64,000 nt of DNA from Trichothermofontia sp964536415 (GCA_964536415.1 CAZHXN010000003.1:41179-105178), one strand, 5' to 3'. Counted from the first letter of the stretch, positions 9,760 to 19,391 are shown. Notes: a model not told the origin generated them from the sequence alone. Translations and numbers: made by a program.

Positions 9760-10245
9760 TTAGGATAGCCCACTCATGGCCTTCCCCAAATGCGGCGATC
9801 GCCCCGCTAGCAACTTCGCCGCTACCGGTTCTGAGACGGGCAACACCGACAGGCGGTTACCCCGTCGGACCACAGGGAGGTCTTCTGGACTGAAATCCTG
9901 CTTGAGGGTCTCCAGGCTGAGAGGCATTGCAAAGGTTTCGACAAATTCCACGCGCACGGTTTGCCACCGGGGGGCCGTGGGGGTTGCCTTGGGATCGTAG
10001 TAGGGACTGTTGGGATCAAACTGGCTGGGGTCATCTATCCCTGTCTGGATCACGCGCATCAAGCCGACAATCCCAGGGGGATTGGCATTGGAGTGGTAGA
10101 AAAAGGCCAGATCACCCGGTTGCATCTGCCGCAGATAGTTCCGTGCCTGGTAATTGCGCACGCCATCCCAGAGGGTGCTGCCATCTCGCTCTAGGTCGGT
10201 AATGCTATACACCGTCGGTTCCGATTTCATCAGCCAGTAGGCCAT
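9760..10245 (-). CDS. EVE domain-containing protein
   Basis: About 161 residues, start at ATG 10245 (MAYWLMKSEPTVYS). The N-terminal MKSEP, the block LWDGVRNYQARNYLRQM and FFYHSNANPPGIVG are hallmarks of EVE domains, which belong to the PUA-like fold and bind modified bases in DNA or RNA. Eukaryotic THYN1 and many bacterial proteins share this size. In bacteria EVE domains are often linked to defence against or recognition of modified nucleic acids. No restriction gene lies next to it, so its target is unknown. Confidence 0.88.
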   Translation of the reverse strand: MAYWLMKSEPTVYSITDLERDGSTLWDGVRNYQARNYLRQMQPGDLAFFYHSNANPPGIVGLMRVIQTGIDDPSQFDPNSPYYDPKATPTAPRWQTVRVEFVETFAMPLSLETLKQDFSPEDLPVVRRGNRLSVLPVSEPVAAKLLAGRSPHLGKAMSGLS

Positions 10246-10439
10246 AACCCACCTCTGCACTTGCTAGACATCACTGCTTCCCTACTGTAGGGCTTAGCCG
10301 TAGGAGTAGGCAGGTTTGATAAGGTGTGAGTAGCAGACAGCGTTTCCCAAGTCTCTGAAGAACAGAAGCCCCTGATGAACAATTGGCTCAAGCCAATTGC
10401 CTGTCCCTCACTGGGGTGACAAAGGCTGTAGAACAGATC

Positions 10440-11129
10440 TTAGGGATTCAGTGGGATGCCCTCTACTTTGAGACTGAGTGCCTGCTCGGGATAGTTGGTG
10501 AGCATCAGCGAGATACTCTGGGCATCTTCCAGTAAGGCGGTGGGAATCCGGACGGTTCCCTTGAAGGCATCGCTGCGGGGGGGGAGTTCCCCCGGTAGCC
10601 CTTCCGCGATCGCGCTGAGGGGTCGTCCATTGTTATCAGAAACATCAAGGAAACTATAGAGAAACCGAATGGGCTGGGCACTCTCATTTTGCAAGCTCAC
10701 ATCCAGCAAGAGGGAACCTCCCTGGCGACGCGCCCCCAGGATCTCCAACTTCACATCCTTATCCTGACTGATAAACGGGAAGCTAGCGGCGTCGGGCGTT
10801 GGGCTAGGGCTGCTTTGAGGGCTAGGCTGGGCAGCGACGGATTCTTCGGCCTTTGGTTTTGTAAACGAGTCGCTCGATGCTGTTCCCTGCCGCGTCCGCT
10901 TTAGGACCGTTGCCAGGATATCGGACTCCTTGAGTAAAATCGGTGTTTCGCTATCATTGATACCAGGCCGATGCCCCAGGGGTTTTTTGGTTGGACGCGC
11001 TTCGGGTTGCCTCACTCCTTTTAAGGCTTGTCGCCCCAAGGCAAACCCCGCTGCTGCGCTGACAAAGCCAGCACCCAACATTAAGGACAATAGCAGCAAA
11101 CTAAGCGCAAGCGTTGAATTAAGTCGCAT
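10440..11129 (-). CDS. membrane-anchored hypothetical protein
   Basis: About 229 residues. Start taken at ATG 11129 (MRLNSTLALSLLLLSLM); an in-frame start eleven codons upstream is less likely. A single hydrophobic segment or signal anchor (residues 5-28) is followed by a Pro/Ser-rich linker and a compact beta-rich C-terminal domain (about 125-229, from KDVKLEILGARRQG) that resembles an immunoglobulin/DUF4352-like fold. That fold call is a guess from the strand pattern. Probably exported and anchored in the plasma membrane. Confidence 0.55.
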   Translation of the reverse strand: MRLNSTLALSLLLLSLMLGAGFVSAAAGFALGRQALKGVRQPEARPTKKPLGHRPGINDSETPILLKESDILATVLKRTRQGTASSDSFTKPKAEESVAAQPSPQSSPSPTPDAASFPFISQDKDVKLEILGARRQGGSLLLDVSLQNESAQPIRFLYSFLDVSDNNGRPLSAIAEGLPGELPPRSDAFKGTVRIPTALLEDAQSISLMLTNYPEQALSLKVEGIPLNP

Positions 11130-11308
11130 ACAGCCAAGCCAAGCCCTGTTGGCACCATTCACTAGCTACGTTTTAAGGCAAATGGCTGAATTTTGCCAGT
11201 CTTCCATCGATCAGGGACAGTCAGTGACATTACAATAGGGGAAAATCGGGACTATACAACAAACTAACTGATCAGCCCCCCGATCAGCATCTCAATGAGT
11301 ACCGATAA

Positions 11309-11381
11309 CCAGGGTTGGCCGAGCGGTCTAGGCAGCGAACTCATAATTCGCCTCAGGCAGGTTCAACTCCTGCACCCTGGA
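11309..11381 (+). tRNA. tRNA with CAU anticodon (Ile2 or elongator Met)
   Basis: 73 nt cloverleaf. Acceptor stem CCAGGGT pairs with ACCCTGG, discriminator A, anticodon stem GCGAA/TTCGC with loop CTCATAA, T-arm GCAGG-TTCAACT-CCTGC. The CCA end is not encoded. The loop and D-arm resemble plastid trnI-CAU, whose wobble C is changed to lysidine so that it reads AUA. An elongator tRNA-Met cannot be excluded from sequence alone; it is not an initiator, since the anticodon stem lacks the three G-C pairs. Confidence 0.9.
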
Positions 11382-11550
11382 TTTCCCTCTAGCAGCTACG
11401 CATGGGCCAAGGGGCAAACCGACAAAAGGCAGGGAGCCTCCCCCAAGACTGAGTACCGTCAACCTACCGTTTCGCAACGTTGGTAGTAACGACTTGAGTC
11501 GTTGCCGACTAGCATCAGCACTATCAACGTGACCGTCTCAGCTAGCTTAG

Positions 11551-11573
11551 GGGCAGGTAAGATACCTACCCCA
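11551..11573. other. stem-loop downstream of the tRNA
   Basis: GGGGCAGGTA and TACCTACCCC form a ten-base-pair stem with one mismatch around an AGA loop. No T-run follows on either strand, so it is not called a terminator. It lies in the 284-bp stretch between the tRNA and the secreted hypothetical protein, which holds no other feature I can support. Confidence 0.35.
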
Positions 11574-11665
11574 GTAACGGCGGTGCGATCGACACTGTTT
11601 GTGGGATAGTCGTTGCGCCGTTGACCGCGATCGTCCCGACTCAGCCAGGTTAATTAACGCCAGCC

Positions 11666-12088
11666 TTACCGCAGTGGAATCCGCTCAAAGACCAATTCAC
11701 TCCCTAAAATCCGGGCACCGCCTAGCTCTGGTGACAGTCGAATCGAGGTACTGAACGGATTATCAGCATCCAGGGTGCGAATCAGGGGATCGCTAGAGGT
11801 TTGCTGGAGCAGGATCTCTTGATGGAGTCGGGCGACCCGGTGGGAATCTCGTAGAATCTGGTTTTCAGGATAATCCCAAAAGAATTTTGCTGTTTGTTCG
11901 AGCAGGGTGGCACTGCCAAAGATGTCTTTGGAGTCACGGAAAAATTCCGTATTGATCGCGTCGGGAATGGTGACATAGCGAATACGGTAAAACTCCAACT
12001 GTTCCTCGGCCCGTACCGCCGGGGCAGCTAGGGCAACCCCCAGCAGGGTCAATAGGCCAACAATACTATTTCTCTTCCTCACATCCAT
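11666..12088 (-). CDS. secreted hypothetical protein
   Basis: 140 residues with a clear Sec signal peptide: basic MDVRKR, hydrophobic core IVGLLTLLGVALA and a likely cleavage after AVRA (about residue 27). The mature part is about 113 residues, with no cysteine pattern or known motif. Probably periplasmic. I do not recognise the family beyond a conserved cyanobacterial-type small exported protein. Confidence 0.6.
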   Translation of the reverse strand: MDVRKRNSIVGLLTLLGVALAAPAVRAEEQLEFYRIRYVTIPDAINTEFFRDSKDIFGSATLLEQTAKFFWDYPENQILRDSHRVARLHQEILLQQTSSDPLIRTLDADNPFSTSIRLSPELGGARILGSELVFERIPLR

Positions 12089-12293
12089 AGGGTTAACCCT
12101 CAGAATTTTGCCCGATCTTAACTCAATTTTGCGGGTCGGGACATTGGGGCACCGTCATTCTGATTCTGGCTGTAGATTAGGCGGTTCAGACCCAGGGTGA
12201 GGTTGGGGAGTGCAGGCTTTAAGTAGAGCAACCCCCTGTCAGCAGTAAGATGGGGGTGCACGAATTTTCAGGCGTCCCTGGGCATCCCCCGTA

Positions 12294-12414
12294 GTCTGTC
12301 ATACCTAAAGTTATGGGCTGTAGGTTGGTATCGTAGCTCTGCGAGACCCAACACGCTGGCTTTGCTGGGTTGCACGGTATTTGACCCAACCTATCTCAAT
12401 TAAGTTTGACAGAC
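12294..12414. repeat. MITE-like inverted-repeat element upstream of pyrE
   Basis: A 121-bp element bounded by GTCTGTCA and its exact reverse complement TGACAGAC. Inside, TGTAGGTTGG pairs with CCAACCTA and a central ACCCAAC/GGGTTG hairpin is present, so the whole element could fold into one long imperfect hairpin. It has no coding capacity. It accounts for a good part of the 434-bp gap before pyrE (12089-12522); the rest of that gap shows nothing recognisable. Confidence 0.45.
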
Positions 12415-12522
12415 CACTCGGCTGCGATCGGTGTCAACTTTGACAGGAAACCGTTGCTGGGATCAGCGCATTGCCCAAGGTTTTGATGTCACGTTAGATT
12501 TCAAGGTTTTTGAATACTGTTC

Positions 12523-13143
12523 ATGAATGTTAACGTTCCCTTCTCGATTCAGGCCGCGACCTGTCTGGCCCTCCCCGATTTGCGCGATCGCCTCTTGCAG
12601 TTCATTTGTGAGGTTGCGTATCAGGAAGGTACCTTCCAACTCAGTTCTGGCCAGAGCAGTCCCTACTACATCAACGGTAAGCAGGTAACTCTCCACCCGG
12701 CAGGGGCAGTGGCGATCGCCCGCTTAATCTTGCCCCGATTGCCAGAGGACACCGTTGCGGTGGCGGGTTTGACGTTGGGGGCCGATCCCCTGGTTACGGC
12801 GACGAGTGTGGTGGCGGCCTATCACGATTGGGCACTGACCGCCCTGNNNNNNNNNNNNNNNNNNNNNNNNNNNNNNNNNNNNNNNNNNNAGGCCTATCTG
12901 GTAGGACCGACGTTGCCGCCCGATAGTCCGGTTGTTGTCCTAGAGGATGTGGTTACCACCGGGCAGTCAGCGCTGAAGGCGGTCGATCGGCTTCGGGCAG
13001 CAGGGTATCAGGTGAGGCAGATTATCGCGATCGTCGATCGCCAACAGGGGGGGGCGGCCCTGTATCAAGAGGCAGGCCTGCATTTCCAAGCGCTCTTTAC
13101 CATTGAAGATGTCCAGCGTTGCTGGCGGGAACTGACTCGCTAG
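12523..13143 (+). CDS. pyrE: orotate phosphoribosyltransferase (interrupted by assembly gap)
   Basis: Transfers phosphoribose from PRPP to orotate in pyrimidine synthesis. About 206 residues. The PRPP-binding loop VVVLEDVVTTGQSAL and the N-terminal GTFQLSSGQSSPYYING are typical of PyrE. A run of 43 N (12847-12889) replaces about 15 codons where the conserved RKExKxHG loop with the catalytic lysine should be; the frame is kept across it, so the gene is probably intact. It is the only clear plus-strand housekeeping gene in this stretch. Confidence 0.9.
   Translation: MNVNVPFSIQAATCLALPDLRDRLLQFICEVAYQEGTFQLSSGQSSPYYINGKQVTLHPAGAVAIARLILPRLPEDTVAVAGLTLGADPLVTATSVVAAYHDWALTALXXXXXXXXXXXXXXXAYLVGPTLPPDSPVVVLEDVVTTGQSALKAVDRLRAAGYQVRQIIAIVDRQQGGAALYQEAGLHFQALFTIEDVQRCWRELTR
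12847..12889. other. assembly gap (43 N) inside pyrE
   Basis: Run of undetermined bases. The reading frame on both sides agrees with the stated length, give or take whole codons. Confidence 0.99.
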
Positions 13144-13269
13144 ATGGCGGCGTAAGCGCCCCTTGGGCGTTCGCGGACCTGGCCAGGACGGACTCCGTGC
13201 CCCATCTCAATGGGCACCCAACGTCCATGTTACGATCGCCGACACCCCCCTCGCCACGGGAGGCCCCGG

Positions 13270-13713
13270 ATGATTGCACCCCTCCAAACCCAATGGGTAG
13301 ACGATTTTCCTGACGATCTGCTGCTCTACCCCGACAGCGACGGTAAACCAATGGCCGAAAACACGGAGCAGTACCGCTGGATCGTCACGATCAAAGAAAA
13401 CCTGGAACTGCGCTTTAGGCATAATGCGGATGTCTTCATCGCGGCGGATCTGTTCTGGTATTCGGTTGAACGCACGGTTAGCCCCTGGGTACCTCCCCCG
13501 ATATCATGGTGGTCTTTGGTCGTCCCAAGGGTCGCCGCCGTTCCTATCGCCAGTGGCGCGAAGCCGGTATTGCACCACAGGTTGTGTTTGAAATCCTTCT
13601 TACAACTCCGTCAGATGGCCCGCAGCTTACGTCAGCAGGGGATGACCTTAGCCCAAATCAGCCAGTTAACCGGGCTGTCTGCCGATCAACTAGCGGAACT
13701 GAATCTTGATTAA
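13270..13713 (+). pseudogene. Uma2-family endonuclease, degraded
   Basis: Uma2 (DUF820) proteins are PD-(D/E)xK-like putative endonucleases amplified in cyanobacteria. The N-terminal part from ATG 13270 matches well (YPDSDGKPMAENTEQYRW, FIAADLFWYSVE). After about residue 74 the homology moves to another frame (MVVFGRPKG, YRQWREAGIAPQVVFEIL, near 13506-13592). The usual next 70-80 residues are missing, and a C-terminal coiled part (LRQQGMTLAQISQLTGLSAD) resumes in the first frame. At least one frameshift pair and one internal deletion are needed, so the gene is dead. Confidence 0.8.
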
Positions 13714-13741
13714 CCAATTCATCTTGAGTAACCGATTCCCC

Positions 13742-14896
13742 TTAATCCAGGTCTTGATAGAGGGTGTTGAGGGCCTGTTGCTGGGCACGGCGTGAGGGAC
13801 GCCGATATTTCTTGGGGGCTAAGCGAGGTTCATAGTGGGCTTGGCCAGATTGCCCTGTCCGGCACTTCAACTGGGCATCGGGTGTCGCTTGTTGGTTGAA
13901 TTCGGCCTCGTAGGCGATCGCTTCCGCGAGTAGCACCCGGTAGTGCTCGTACCGTTCCCAATCGCCCCGGACAACACAATTCGGTTCTTCGTCGTGCAAG
14001 CAGTCCGTAAATTGGCAGGCCCCCGTTTGCAATCGCTGGCGAATTTCTGGAAAACAGGCCGCTAACTCATCGGGGAAACAGATCAGATCTGGCTGGTTAA
14101 AACCTGGGGTATCGGCAAGGAAACCGCCCTGGGGCAAGGGCAATAACTCCACATGGCGGGTGGTATGACGTCCCCGTGCCAACTTACCCGACACGGCCCC
14201 CACCCGCAAACCTGCTGTCGGGATCAGCGTATTAATTAAACTCGACTTTCCTACCCCGGAAGGCCCCGCCAGAACACTGGTATACCCCTGCAACTCGGCC
14301 AGCAATGTCGCTATACCCTCACCGGTTTGTGCACTGAGGCAATGGGCCATATATCCCCACTGACGCAGGCGATCGCACCAAGCCTGTCGTTCCGCTAGAC
14401 TCACCAGGTCACTTTTACTGAGCACCAAACGTAGCACTAGGCCGCTATGCTCAATCTGTACCAGGAAGCGGGTGAGTTGCTGGCTATCGAGATCCGGCTC
14501 CTTAAGGGCAAAAACGAGAATCACCTGATCCACATTGGCGATTGGCGGGCGTTCCAGGAAATTGCGCCGAGGGAGCACTGCCGCGATCGCCCCGCGTCCC
14601 CCCACCCAGTCCGGCTCCTCAACGAGAACCCGATCGCCCACACTCACCCGTTGACCTAACTTTTTTAACTTGGCCCGACGGGTACAGAGCAGTAATGGCG
14701 GTTGGGAAGCCAGGGGACCAGGGGAGGCAGATAACCCCTGGGATGTGCCTAACAGTGTCCTGGACCCTGCTGAAGAGAGGCCAGCCTCCAGATCCAGTTG
14801 GACCCAGTAATAGTTTGCCTGGACCGAAAGCACCCAACCCAGGTAGTCTGATGTGGCGCTGGGTGCGAGTAAATTCGCGGCATCCCCCGTTCCCAT
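13742..14896 (-). CDS. rsgA: ribosome small subunit-dependent GTPase A
   Basis: Circularly permuted GTPase that helps mature the 30S subunit. An N-terminal OB domain (about 20-110) contains VSVGDRVLVE. The GTPase motifs follow in permuted order: G4 LSKSDL, G1 GPSGVGKSSLIN, G2 RHTT, G3 DTPGF. The zinc motif at the C-terminus is visible as C-x-x-x-x-C-x-H-x-x-x-x-x-C. The basic tail (KKYRRPSRRAQQQ) fits rRNA contact. Last gene of the minus-strand grpE-dnaK-dnaJ-tusA-rsgA order, three bases after tusA. Confidence 0.95.
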   Translation of the reverse strand: MGTGDAANLLAPSATSDYLGWVLSVQANYYWVQLDLEAGLSSAGSRTLLGTSQGLSASPGPLASQPPLLLCTRRAKLKKLGQRVSVGDRVLVEEPDWVGGRGAIAAVLPRRNFLERPPIANVDQVILVFALKEPDLDSQQLTRFLVQIEHSGLVLRLVLSKSDLVSLAERQAWCDRLRQWGYMAHCLSAQTGEGIATLLAELQGYTSVLAGPSGVGKSSLINTLIPTAGLRVGAVSGKLARGRHTTRHVELLPLPQGGFLADTPGFNQPDLICFPDELAACFPEIRQRLQTGACQFTDCLHDEEPNCVVRGDWERYEHYRVLLAEAIAYEAEFNQQATPDAQLKCRTGQSGQAHYEPRLAPKKYRRPSRRAQQQALNTLYQDLD

Positions 14897-14899
14897 ACC

Positions 14900-15187
14900 C
14901 TAGCTGCCAGTAGCCAGCGTTAGCGGACAGCGGACCCATACGCGGAAAAAACCGGCAGCATCCGCTTGCATCTGCTCGATCGGGTAACCCGCCATCGTCA
15001 GACTATCCGGTACCTGCTCGATCGGTTCTCCCCCATCTAACCAGACCTCAAGCAGCGATCCGGGCGGCAGTTGTTCCAGCCGGAGCTTGGTTTTCACAAA
15101 GTTGATAGGACAGGGAGTCCCCCGTAGGTCCAGTTGGGCATCAGGGGTGAGGGGAGTCGTCGTGTCAGGTTTTGCAGGCGAGGTCAT
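14900..15187 (-). CDS. tusA: TusA/SirA-family sulfur carrier protein
   Basis: 95 residues with the TusA core: LDLRGTPCPINFVKTKLRLEQ, where the cysteine of the CPxxFVKTK motif is the sulfur carrier, followed by PGSLLEVWLDGGEPIEQVPDSL. In other bacteria TusA relays sulfur for tRNA 2-thiouridine and other thio-cofactors. The start overlaps the dnaJ stop by four bases, so it is coupled to the chaperone genes. This arrangement (dnaJ-tusA-rsgA) is conserved in cyanobacteria; a direct functional link with the chaperones is unproven. Confidence 0.88.
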   Translation of the reverse strand: MTSPAKPDTTTPLTPDAQLDLRGTPCPINFVKTKLRLEQLPPGSLLEVWLDGGEPIEQVPDSLTMAGYPIEQMQADAAGFFRVWVRCPLTLATGS

Positions 15188-16317
15188 TTGTGGAAGAGTC
15201 CTCCCAGGAAGCCAGCACCGCCTTTCCCGCCAACCCGTTCACCCCGGATCTTCGCTAACTTCTCCAGCAACTCCCGCTCCTCATGCCCCACGCGCGTTGG
15301 AATTTCGACCCGCACCGTAATCCGGTGATCGCCACGGGCTACGGGATTCCCCAGCTTGGGCACCCCTTTCCCCTCTAGCACCAACTCACGGCCCGGTTGG
15401 GTCCCCGGCGGAATCATAATTTCTTCTACGCCGTCAACGGTGTTAACTTCCAAGGGACACCCCAGGATTGCTTGGAGGTAACTCAGCTTGACTTCTGAGA
15501 GGATGTCAATGCCTTCCCGTTTGAATTCAGCGTCTTCATTAACAAACAGGTACACGTACAAATCCCCTGGGGGACCACCACGCCGACCTGCATCCCCTTC
15601 ATTGGAGACCCGCAACCGGGTGCCGCTGTCTACGCCACCCGGAATTGTGATCTTGAGTTTTTTCGTCTTTTGCTTTTGACCGCGCCCACCACAATCGTCA
15701 CACTTATCCTCGATGACCTGACCGGTACCATTACAGGTGGGACACACAGAAACCTGGGTAAAACTGCCAAAGGGGGTGCGGGTGGCCCGCCGCACTTGGC
15801 CTGCCCCACTACAGGTAGGACAGGTACTGGGACGGGTTCCCGGTTTTGCCCCCGATCCATCACAGGTCGTACAGGTCTCTAGGTGCTCAATGCGGATTTC
15901 CTTCTCACCGCCAAAGACCGCTTCCCGAAAATCGAGGCGCAGGTCATAGCGCAGGTCATCGCCTCGAGTCGGGCCGCGCCGTCGGGTAGAGGCTGTCTGG
16001 CCCCCCACCCCACTGGCAAAGCCGCTGAAGAAGCTTTCAAAAATGTCAGCAAAGCCCGCACCAAAGTCGCCAAAGTCTTGGAAACCGGCCCCGGCCCCCG
16101 CAACGCCCGCCTCGCCAAAGCGATCGTAGCGTACACGGGTTTCGGGATCGGAAAGGACCTTGTAAGCCTGGTTAATTTCCTTCAGTTGCTCCTCGGCTCC
16201 CGGTTCCTTATTCACGTCGGGGTGATATTTACGCGCCAACCGACGGTAGGCCCGTTTAATCTCCTCTTTGTCTGCATTCCGAGAAACACCAAGAATTTCG
16301 TAGTAGTCACGGGGCAT
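15184..16317 (-). CDS. dnaJ: chaperone protein DnaJ
   Basis: 377 residues, full-length type I J-protein. The J domain (1-70) carries the HPD tripeptide (RKYHPDVNKE). A Gly/Phe-rich linker precedes a zinc domain with four CxxCxGxG repeats (CTTCDGSG, CPTCSGAG, CPTCNGTG, CDDCGGRG), then the two C-terminal substrate-binding domains. It delivers unfolded clients to DnaK and stimulates its ATPase. Downstream of dnaK on the same strand with a 138-bp spacer and upstream of tusA. Confidence 0.96.
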   Translation of the reverse strand: MPRDYYEILGVSRNADKEEIKRAYRRLARKYHPDVNKEPGAEEQLKEINQAYKVLSDPETRVRYDRFGEAGVAGAGAGFQDFGDFGAGFADIFESFFSGFASGVGGQTASTRRRGPTRGDDLRYDLRLDFREAVFGGEKEIRIEHLETCTTCDGSGAKPGTRPSTCPTCSGAGQVRRATRTPFGSFTQVSVCPTCNGTGQVIEDKCDDCGGRGQKQKTKKLKITIPGGVDSGTRLRVSNEGDAGRRGGPPGDLYVYLFVNEDAEFKREGIDILSEVKLSYLQAILGCPLEVNTVDGVEEIMIPPGTQPGRELVLEGKGVPKLGNPVARGDHRITVRVEIPTRVGHEERELLEKLAKIRGERVGGKGGAGFLGGLFHK

Positions 16318-16455
16318 AGGAGCTTTAGGGTTAAGTTAAAGATGAAAAGGTTCTAAACGTACAATAAGCGATACGGAAGCAGGCTGCCAACCGCTAACCC
16401 CCTGCCTCGATCGCAAAACCCTGCCCGTGCGGGGTCTGCGGCGATCGCAAACGAA

Positions 16456-18410
16456 TTACTCGACGGCTTCATAGTCAGCAGCGACCGTTTCGTCTCCCTC
16501 GTACTCGCTGTCCATCTCACCCATTGGCATGGGCGGCGGACTCGCCTGGGGACTGGGACTGGCTCCACTATACCCATTGCTGCTACTGCCGGAGCGCCCA
16601 TACAGCGCACTCCCCACCAGCAGAATCGTTTGCTGTAGCTCATTAATCTTTTCCCGCACCACGTCTGGGGAGACGGTGTCATCTTTGAACAGGGCACGCA
16701 GGGTACGGGTATGGTTATTGATCTGGGTCTTGATCTCCTCGCGGATGGCATCGGGATTTTCCTTCAGGGTAGATTCGTAGCTGTAGAGAATGCTATCCAT
16801 CTGGTTCTGAAGCTCAACCATTTGACGGCGGCGGCCATCGGCTTCGGCATAGACCTCGGCTTCTTGGCGCATCCGCTCCACTTCGTTAGCACTGAGACCA
16901 CCCGTATTGGTAATCTTGATGCTCTGTTCACGATTGGTGCCCCGATCGCGGGCGGACACCTTGAGAATGCCGTTGGCGTCGATCGCGAAGGTCACTTCAA
17001 TTTGCGGAACCCCCCGTGGCGCGGGCGGAATCCCTGCCAGAATAAACTTACCCAGACTCTTGTTATCACGAGCCAGGGGCCGTTCCCCCTGGAGAACATG
17101 AATTTCTACCGAGGTTTGAGCATCGGTGGCCGTTGAAAAGACCTGAGATTTACTGGTGGGAATGGTGGTGTTGCGTTCAATAATCTTTGTGAAAACTTCA
17201 CCCAGGGTTTCAATCCCCAGGGAAAGGGGAGTGACATCCAGCAGGAGGAGGTCTTTGACTTCCCCGCCCAAGACCCCGCCTTGAATGGCCGCCCCCTGAG
17301 CCACGGCCTCGTCGGGATTGACCGATCGCTCCGGCGACTTCCCGTCGAAATAATGACGAATTGCCTCCTGGACAGCCGGAATGCGCGTAGACCCCCCCAC
17401 CAGTAGAATGCGATCGATGTCCTGGGAGCTTAACCCGGCATCCTTGAGGGCCTGAGCGACGGGATCGATCGTTCCCTGAATAAGATCCGCACAAAGGGCT
17501 TCAAATTTAGCCCGTGTCAACTCCATTTCCAGGTGCTTAGGACCCGACTCATCCGCCGTGATAAAGGGCAGATTAATGGAGGTCGTGACCATATTGGAGA
17601 GTTCAATTTTGGCTTTCTCTGCGGCTTCTCGGAGGCGTTGCAGCGCCATTTTATCTACGGACAGATCGATCCCCTCATGCTCCTTAAAGCTATCAATCAT
17701 CCAAGTTACAATCACGCCATCGAAGTCATCGCCCCCCAGGTGGTTATTCCCCGCCGTGGACTGAACTTCAATCACCCCATCCCCTAATTGCAGGATCGAG
17801 ACATCAAAGGTACCGCCTCCTAAGTCAAACACCAGCACAATTTGCTCTTCGTCCTGTTTATCCAGGCCAAAGGACAGGGCGGCTGCCGTCGGTTCGTTAA
17901 TGATGCGTAATACCTCTAGACCCGCGATCGTCCCCGCATCTTTGGTGGCCTGCCGCTGGGCATCGGTAAAATAGGCGGGTACCGTAATCACCGCTTGCTC
18001 AACGGGTTCACCTAGATACGCTTCAGCATCCTGCTTCAGCTTTTGCAGAATCATGGAGGAAATTTCCTGGGGGGTGTAGGGTCGCCCTCGCACCTGCACA
18101 TCAACTGTGTCATCCTTACCGGGCACGCAGTGGTAAGAGACGCGACTCCGCTCTGCCTCTGTATCTTCCCACCGCCGTCCGATAAACCGCTTAATGCTGT
18201 AGATAGTATTTTCGGGATTGGTAATGGCCTGTCGTTTNNNNNNNNNNNNNNNNNNNNNNCCACCAGGCGATCGCCCGCCCGCCCAAAAGCCACCATACTG
18301 GGGGTTGTTCGTCCACCTTCCGAGTTGGGAATGACGACGGGCTGCCCGCCTTCAAGAACCGCAACGCAACTGTTGGTGGTGCCTAAGTCGATGCCAATAA
18401 CTTTTCCCAT
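16456..18410 (-). CDS. dnaK: chaperone protein DnaK (interrupted by assembly gap)
   Basis: Hsp70 ATPase that refolds proteins together with DnaJ and GrpE. The N-terminus reads GKVIGIDLGTTNSCVAVLEG, the phosphate loop VFDLGGGTFDVS and the adenosine loop ILLVGGSTRIPAVQ are intact, and the C-terminus ends in a Gly/Ser/Pro-rich lid tail. A run of 22 N (18238-18259) lies after GDRLV. The sequence on the other side (KRQAITNPENTIYSIKRFIG) is in a different frame by N count. DnaK homologues need only about 11 bases there, so the gap length is an assembler estimate and the gene is very likely intact. Confidence 0.93.
18238..18259. other. assembly gap (22 N) inside dnaK
   Basis: Run of undetermined bases whose length is out of frame with the flanking dnaK halves. 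The missing residues are probably GQLA, so the true gap should be near 11 bases. Confidence 0.95.
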
Positions 18411-18587
18411 AGCTCGTGGTGATGAAGTAACACAACGAAGTCACGCCAGCGCAAACACATATATCCCCCATGTTTCCGCATAATTGCGGAAATGCGATCG
18501 TCGGTTACATTAATTTTTGTTTGCTTTTTGTAACCCAAGCCCTCTCCCATCCCCTCGCCGATTACAGGTCGCTCACATCCTGGTTGC

Positions 18588-19391
18588 CTAGCTGTCCGTT
18601 GCGCCCTCTGCCGCTGCCGGGGAGGGTGCCTCAGCATCTGTCTCAGGGGCAGTGGCGACTTTGACCATCGCATGGCGTAACACCCGCTCCCCAAGCAGGT
18701 AACCCCGCACGAGTTCTTCAATCACCGTGCCTTCCTCATGCTCCGCACTGGGGGCCTGAAGCACGGCTTCATGCCAGTTGGGGTCGAATGCTTTCCCCTC
18801 TGCCCGCATGGGGGCAACCCCTAGCCGCTTGAGGCAATCGACCAACTGTTTATAGACGCCTTGATAGTCCTTGTGAATGGACATCTCCGCTTCCGTTTTA
18901 GCTTTGATCTGCGATCGCGCCCGTTCAAAGCTGTCCACTACAGGCAAAACCTCCGCCAACACCGCCAGTTTGCTCTGGTGGTCCAGTTCTTCCTTCTCCT
19001 TACTGGTCCGCTTACGAAAATTCTCAAAATCGGCAGCTAGCCGCATATACTGACTTGTACGGTCATCCAGTTGTAACTTGAGTGCCTGAATCTCTTGCTT
19101 GAGTGTCTCAACGAGGGCGACGAGTTCCGGCGAGGGTTCCGCACTAGTCGGAGGTTCCGGGGCATCGGCGGCGACAGGGGGCGACGGGGTGGCCTTAGCT
19201 GCCTCCTCCGCTAGAATTTCGGCAGCCAGTTGATCGAGGTCAACCTCCGTGGGGGATGCTGATCCCGTCCCATTAACCTCGGTTGGCCCTAGTTCTGGAC
19301 TCGCCGCGACTGCGACGTCTGAATGATCAGTGTCAGGTGTGCTGACCTGCGCCTCGACGCTCTCAGTAGGCTGCTTGATCTCCTCTGCCAT
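18588..19391 (-). CDS. grpE: nucleotide exchange factor GrpE
   Basis: 267 residues. A long acidic, Pro/Ala-rich N-terminal region (1-105) precedes the coiled coil (about 108-165) and the compact beta domain with FDPNWHEAVLQAPSAEHEEGTVIEELVRGYLLGERVLRHAMVKV (split here: FDPNWHEAV, GYLLGERVLRHAMVKV), the GrpE signature. It releases ADP from DnaK. First gene of the grpE-dnaK-dnaJ order; no CIRCE inverted repeat is seen upstream. Confidence 0.94.
   Translation of the reverse strand: MAEEIKQPTESVEAQVSTPDTDHSDVAVAASPELGPTEVNGTGSASPTEVDLDQLAAEILAEEAAKATPSPPVAADAPEPPTSAEPSPELVALVETLKQEIQALKLQLDDRTSQYMRLAADFENFRKRTSKEKEELDHQSKLAVLAEVLPVVDSFERARSQIKAKTEAEMSIHKDYQGVYKQLVDCLKRLGVAPMRAEGKAFDPNWHEAVLQAPSAEHEEGTVIEELVRGYLLGERVLRHAMVKVATAPETDAEAPSPAAAEGATDS

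Noticed and set aside
11309..11381. Initiator tRNA-Met
   Set aside because: The anticodon stem lacks the three consecutive G-C pairs of initiators, and the acceptor stem begins with a normal C-G pair.
18051..18410. Frameshifted dnaK
   Set aside because: The frame change coincides with a run of 22 N; homologues need about 11 bases there, so the gap length is an estimate and not a mutation.
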